From the NCBI GenBank assembly GCA_018895675.1, contig JAHIOG010000208.1, forward strand, positions 1-15,580: DNA of 15,580 nucleotides. The letters run 5' to 3'. Below, one piece after another: positions 14,912 through 15,580 of the stretch. Every line of letters starts with the position of its first letter. Position 1 is the stretch's first letter. A program made the translations under genes and the position numbers. Source of the stretch: a bacterium (GTDB taxonomy: Bacteria; Fidelibacterota; UBA2242). A model generated the notes under the pieces. The model was not told the DNA's origin and made no database searches. It saw nothing but the letters and a program-made list of their open reading frames with translations.

Positions 14912-15214
14912 ATGAATGTTGAAATTACGTCGAGACACTATGATGCATCAGAAAGAGTCAGAACCTATGTAATCGAAGAATTAAAGAAACTGGATAAGTT
15001 TGATCACCTCATTACAACATGTAAAGTAATTCTGGAAAAGTCAAAAGAAGGCGAAATGGCTGAAATTACTTTACACGTTTCCGGTAAAGATCTTGTATGC
15101 TCTGAATCCAGTGATGATATTATCAAGTCGATTGATGTAGCTGTCGATAAAATGGAACGACAGTTGAAACGTTTTAAAGAAAAGAGGTATGCACACAAAT
15201 GCACGAACCACTAA
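14912..15214 (+). CDS. hpf: Short ribosome hibernation-promoting factor (HPF/RaiA family)
   Basis: The 100-residue protein binds the 30S decoding centre of resting ribosomes. It is the short form: the beta-alpha-beta-beta-beta-alpha domain is complete (MNVEITSRHYDASERVRTYV... to KSIDVAVDKMERQLKRFKEK), with no C-terminal dimerisation domain, so pairing of ribosomes into 100S would need another factor. A good AAGGAG lies eight bases before the ATG. The last 16 bases overlap the start of hprK, and the C-terminal tail KRYAHKCTNH is basic. In several phyla hpf sits next to PTS-related or hprK genes, as here, which suggests carbon-state control of hibernation, though that is inference. Confidence 0.92.
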   Translation: MNVEITSRHYDASERVRTYVIEELKKLDKFDHLITTCKVILEKSKEGEMAEITLHVSGKDLVCSESSDDIIKSIDVAVDKMERQLKRFKEKRYAHKCTNH

Positions 15215-15580
15215 CCGTCGGAAAGATCTATAAAGATAACCGACAGAAGTTCAAACTAAAACGCTATAACAATAGCATCGGATATGAGCGTGTCGTTACG
15301 TCTTCCAAATTGAACCGCCCTGGACTGGAATTGGCTGGTTTCTGGAAATATTTTGATAAATCCCGGATCCAGATTATCGGGAAGAAAGAGAATATGTATT
15401 TGCGGACCTTGCCGGAAGAAGAGCGAAAAAAAATAATTGCAAAATTGTGCTCTTCGGGAACACCCGCAATCATTTTTACGCACGGTGCAAAACCGTCTGA
15501 TGTTTTCCTGGAAGTTGCCAGAGAAAACAACATCGCTCTGTTTTCATCCAGTACGTTAACCAGTAATCTGATTGGACAAA
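15199..15580 (+). CDS. hprK: HPr kinase/phosphorylase, N-terminal part (runs off the window)
   Basis: About 127 codons are present and the gene is cut by the window edge. The visible part is the N-terminal domain of HprK: LTVGKIYKDNRQKFKLKRYN, then VVTSSKLNRPGLELAGFWKYFDKSRIQIIGKKE, LPEEERKKIIAKL, PAIIFTHGAKPSDVFLEVARENNIALFSSSTLTSNLI. The P-loop catalytic domain that phosphorylates HPr on Ser46 and removes the phosphate would lie beyond the end and is not seen. In organisms without a sugar PTS, HprK is tied to other regulatory uses of HPr. The ATG overlaps hpf by 16 nt in another frame; GAGG lies eleven bases before it, so translation probably depends on readthrough by ribosomes finishing hpf. 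Confidence 0.88.
   Translation, partial: MHEPLTVGKIYKDNRQKFKLKRYNNSIGYERVVTSSKLNRPGLELAGFWKYFDKSRIQIIGKKENMYLRTLPEEERKKIIAKLCSSGTPAIIFTHGAKPSDVFLEVARENNIALFSSSTLTSNLIGQ

Noticed and set aside
1..15580. CRISPR array, tRNA or rRNA genes
   Set aside because: No regularly spaced repeats, no cloverleaf with GGTTCGAATC-type T arm, and no rRNA core sequence were found on either strand.

Overview
The window reads as a stretch of moderately AT-rich bacterial chromosome in which every supported gene lies on the + strand. It most likely comes from a member of the FCB supergroup (Bacteroidota, Calditrichota, Marinimicrobia, KSB1 or Zixibacteria-like lineages). The main evidence is a 1523-residue C25 (gingipain-type) peptidase that carries a dockerin-like Ca-binding pair and a C-terminal type IX secretion sorting domain. 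The housekeeping genes do not fix the phylum.

Layout. Positions 1-303 hold what looks like a decayed accessory cassette: a short remnant of a four-helix-bundle (23S rRNA intervening-sequence type) protein between inverted repeats. Next come a small predicted lipoprotein (386-994), the secreted C25 peptidase (1110-5681), an intergenic region with palindromes, an HtrA/Deg periplasmic serine protease (5873-7396) with a good hairpin terminator, and 5'-methylthioadenosine phosphorylase (7536-8396). A GxxExxY-family gene (8478-9098) lies between imperfect inverted repeats. It is followed by ileS (GTG start, 9185-12328), a DksA/TraR zinc-finger protein (12348-12746), a 246-bp gap, a RluD-type pseudouridine synthase (probably starting at an ATC codon at 12993), a Xer tyrosine recombinase, a short hibernation factor HPF, and the 5' part of HPr kinase/phosphorylase, which runs off the window. 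The genes rluD-like, xer, hpf and hprK are tightly packed or overlapping and look like one operon.

Most notable. (1) The GxxExxY gene appears to carry four separate in-frame inserts, each containing or bounded by a palindrome: 36, 24, 108 and 66 nt, 234 nt in total. Removing them takes the 206-residue product back to about 128 residues, the usual size of the family. One insert splits the motif the family is named after. This resembles protein-coding palindromic elements such as those of Rickettsia, but concentrated in one small gene inside its own inverted-repeat cassette. (2) The isoleucyl-tRNA synthetase has GVHH where class I synthetases have HxGH, and EMHKS where they have KMSKS. The GXHH swap is known from a subset of type 2 IleRS enzymes with extreme mupirocin resistance. 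(3) The rluD-like gene has a good Shine-Dalgarno site placed for an ATC codon exactly where ATG is expected.

Insert boundaries and family assignments rest on my knowledge of the families, not on a database search.
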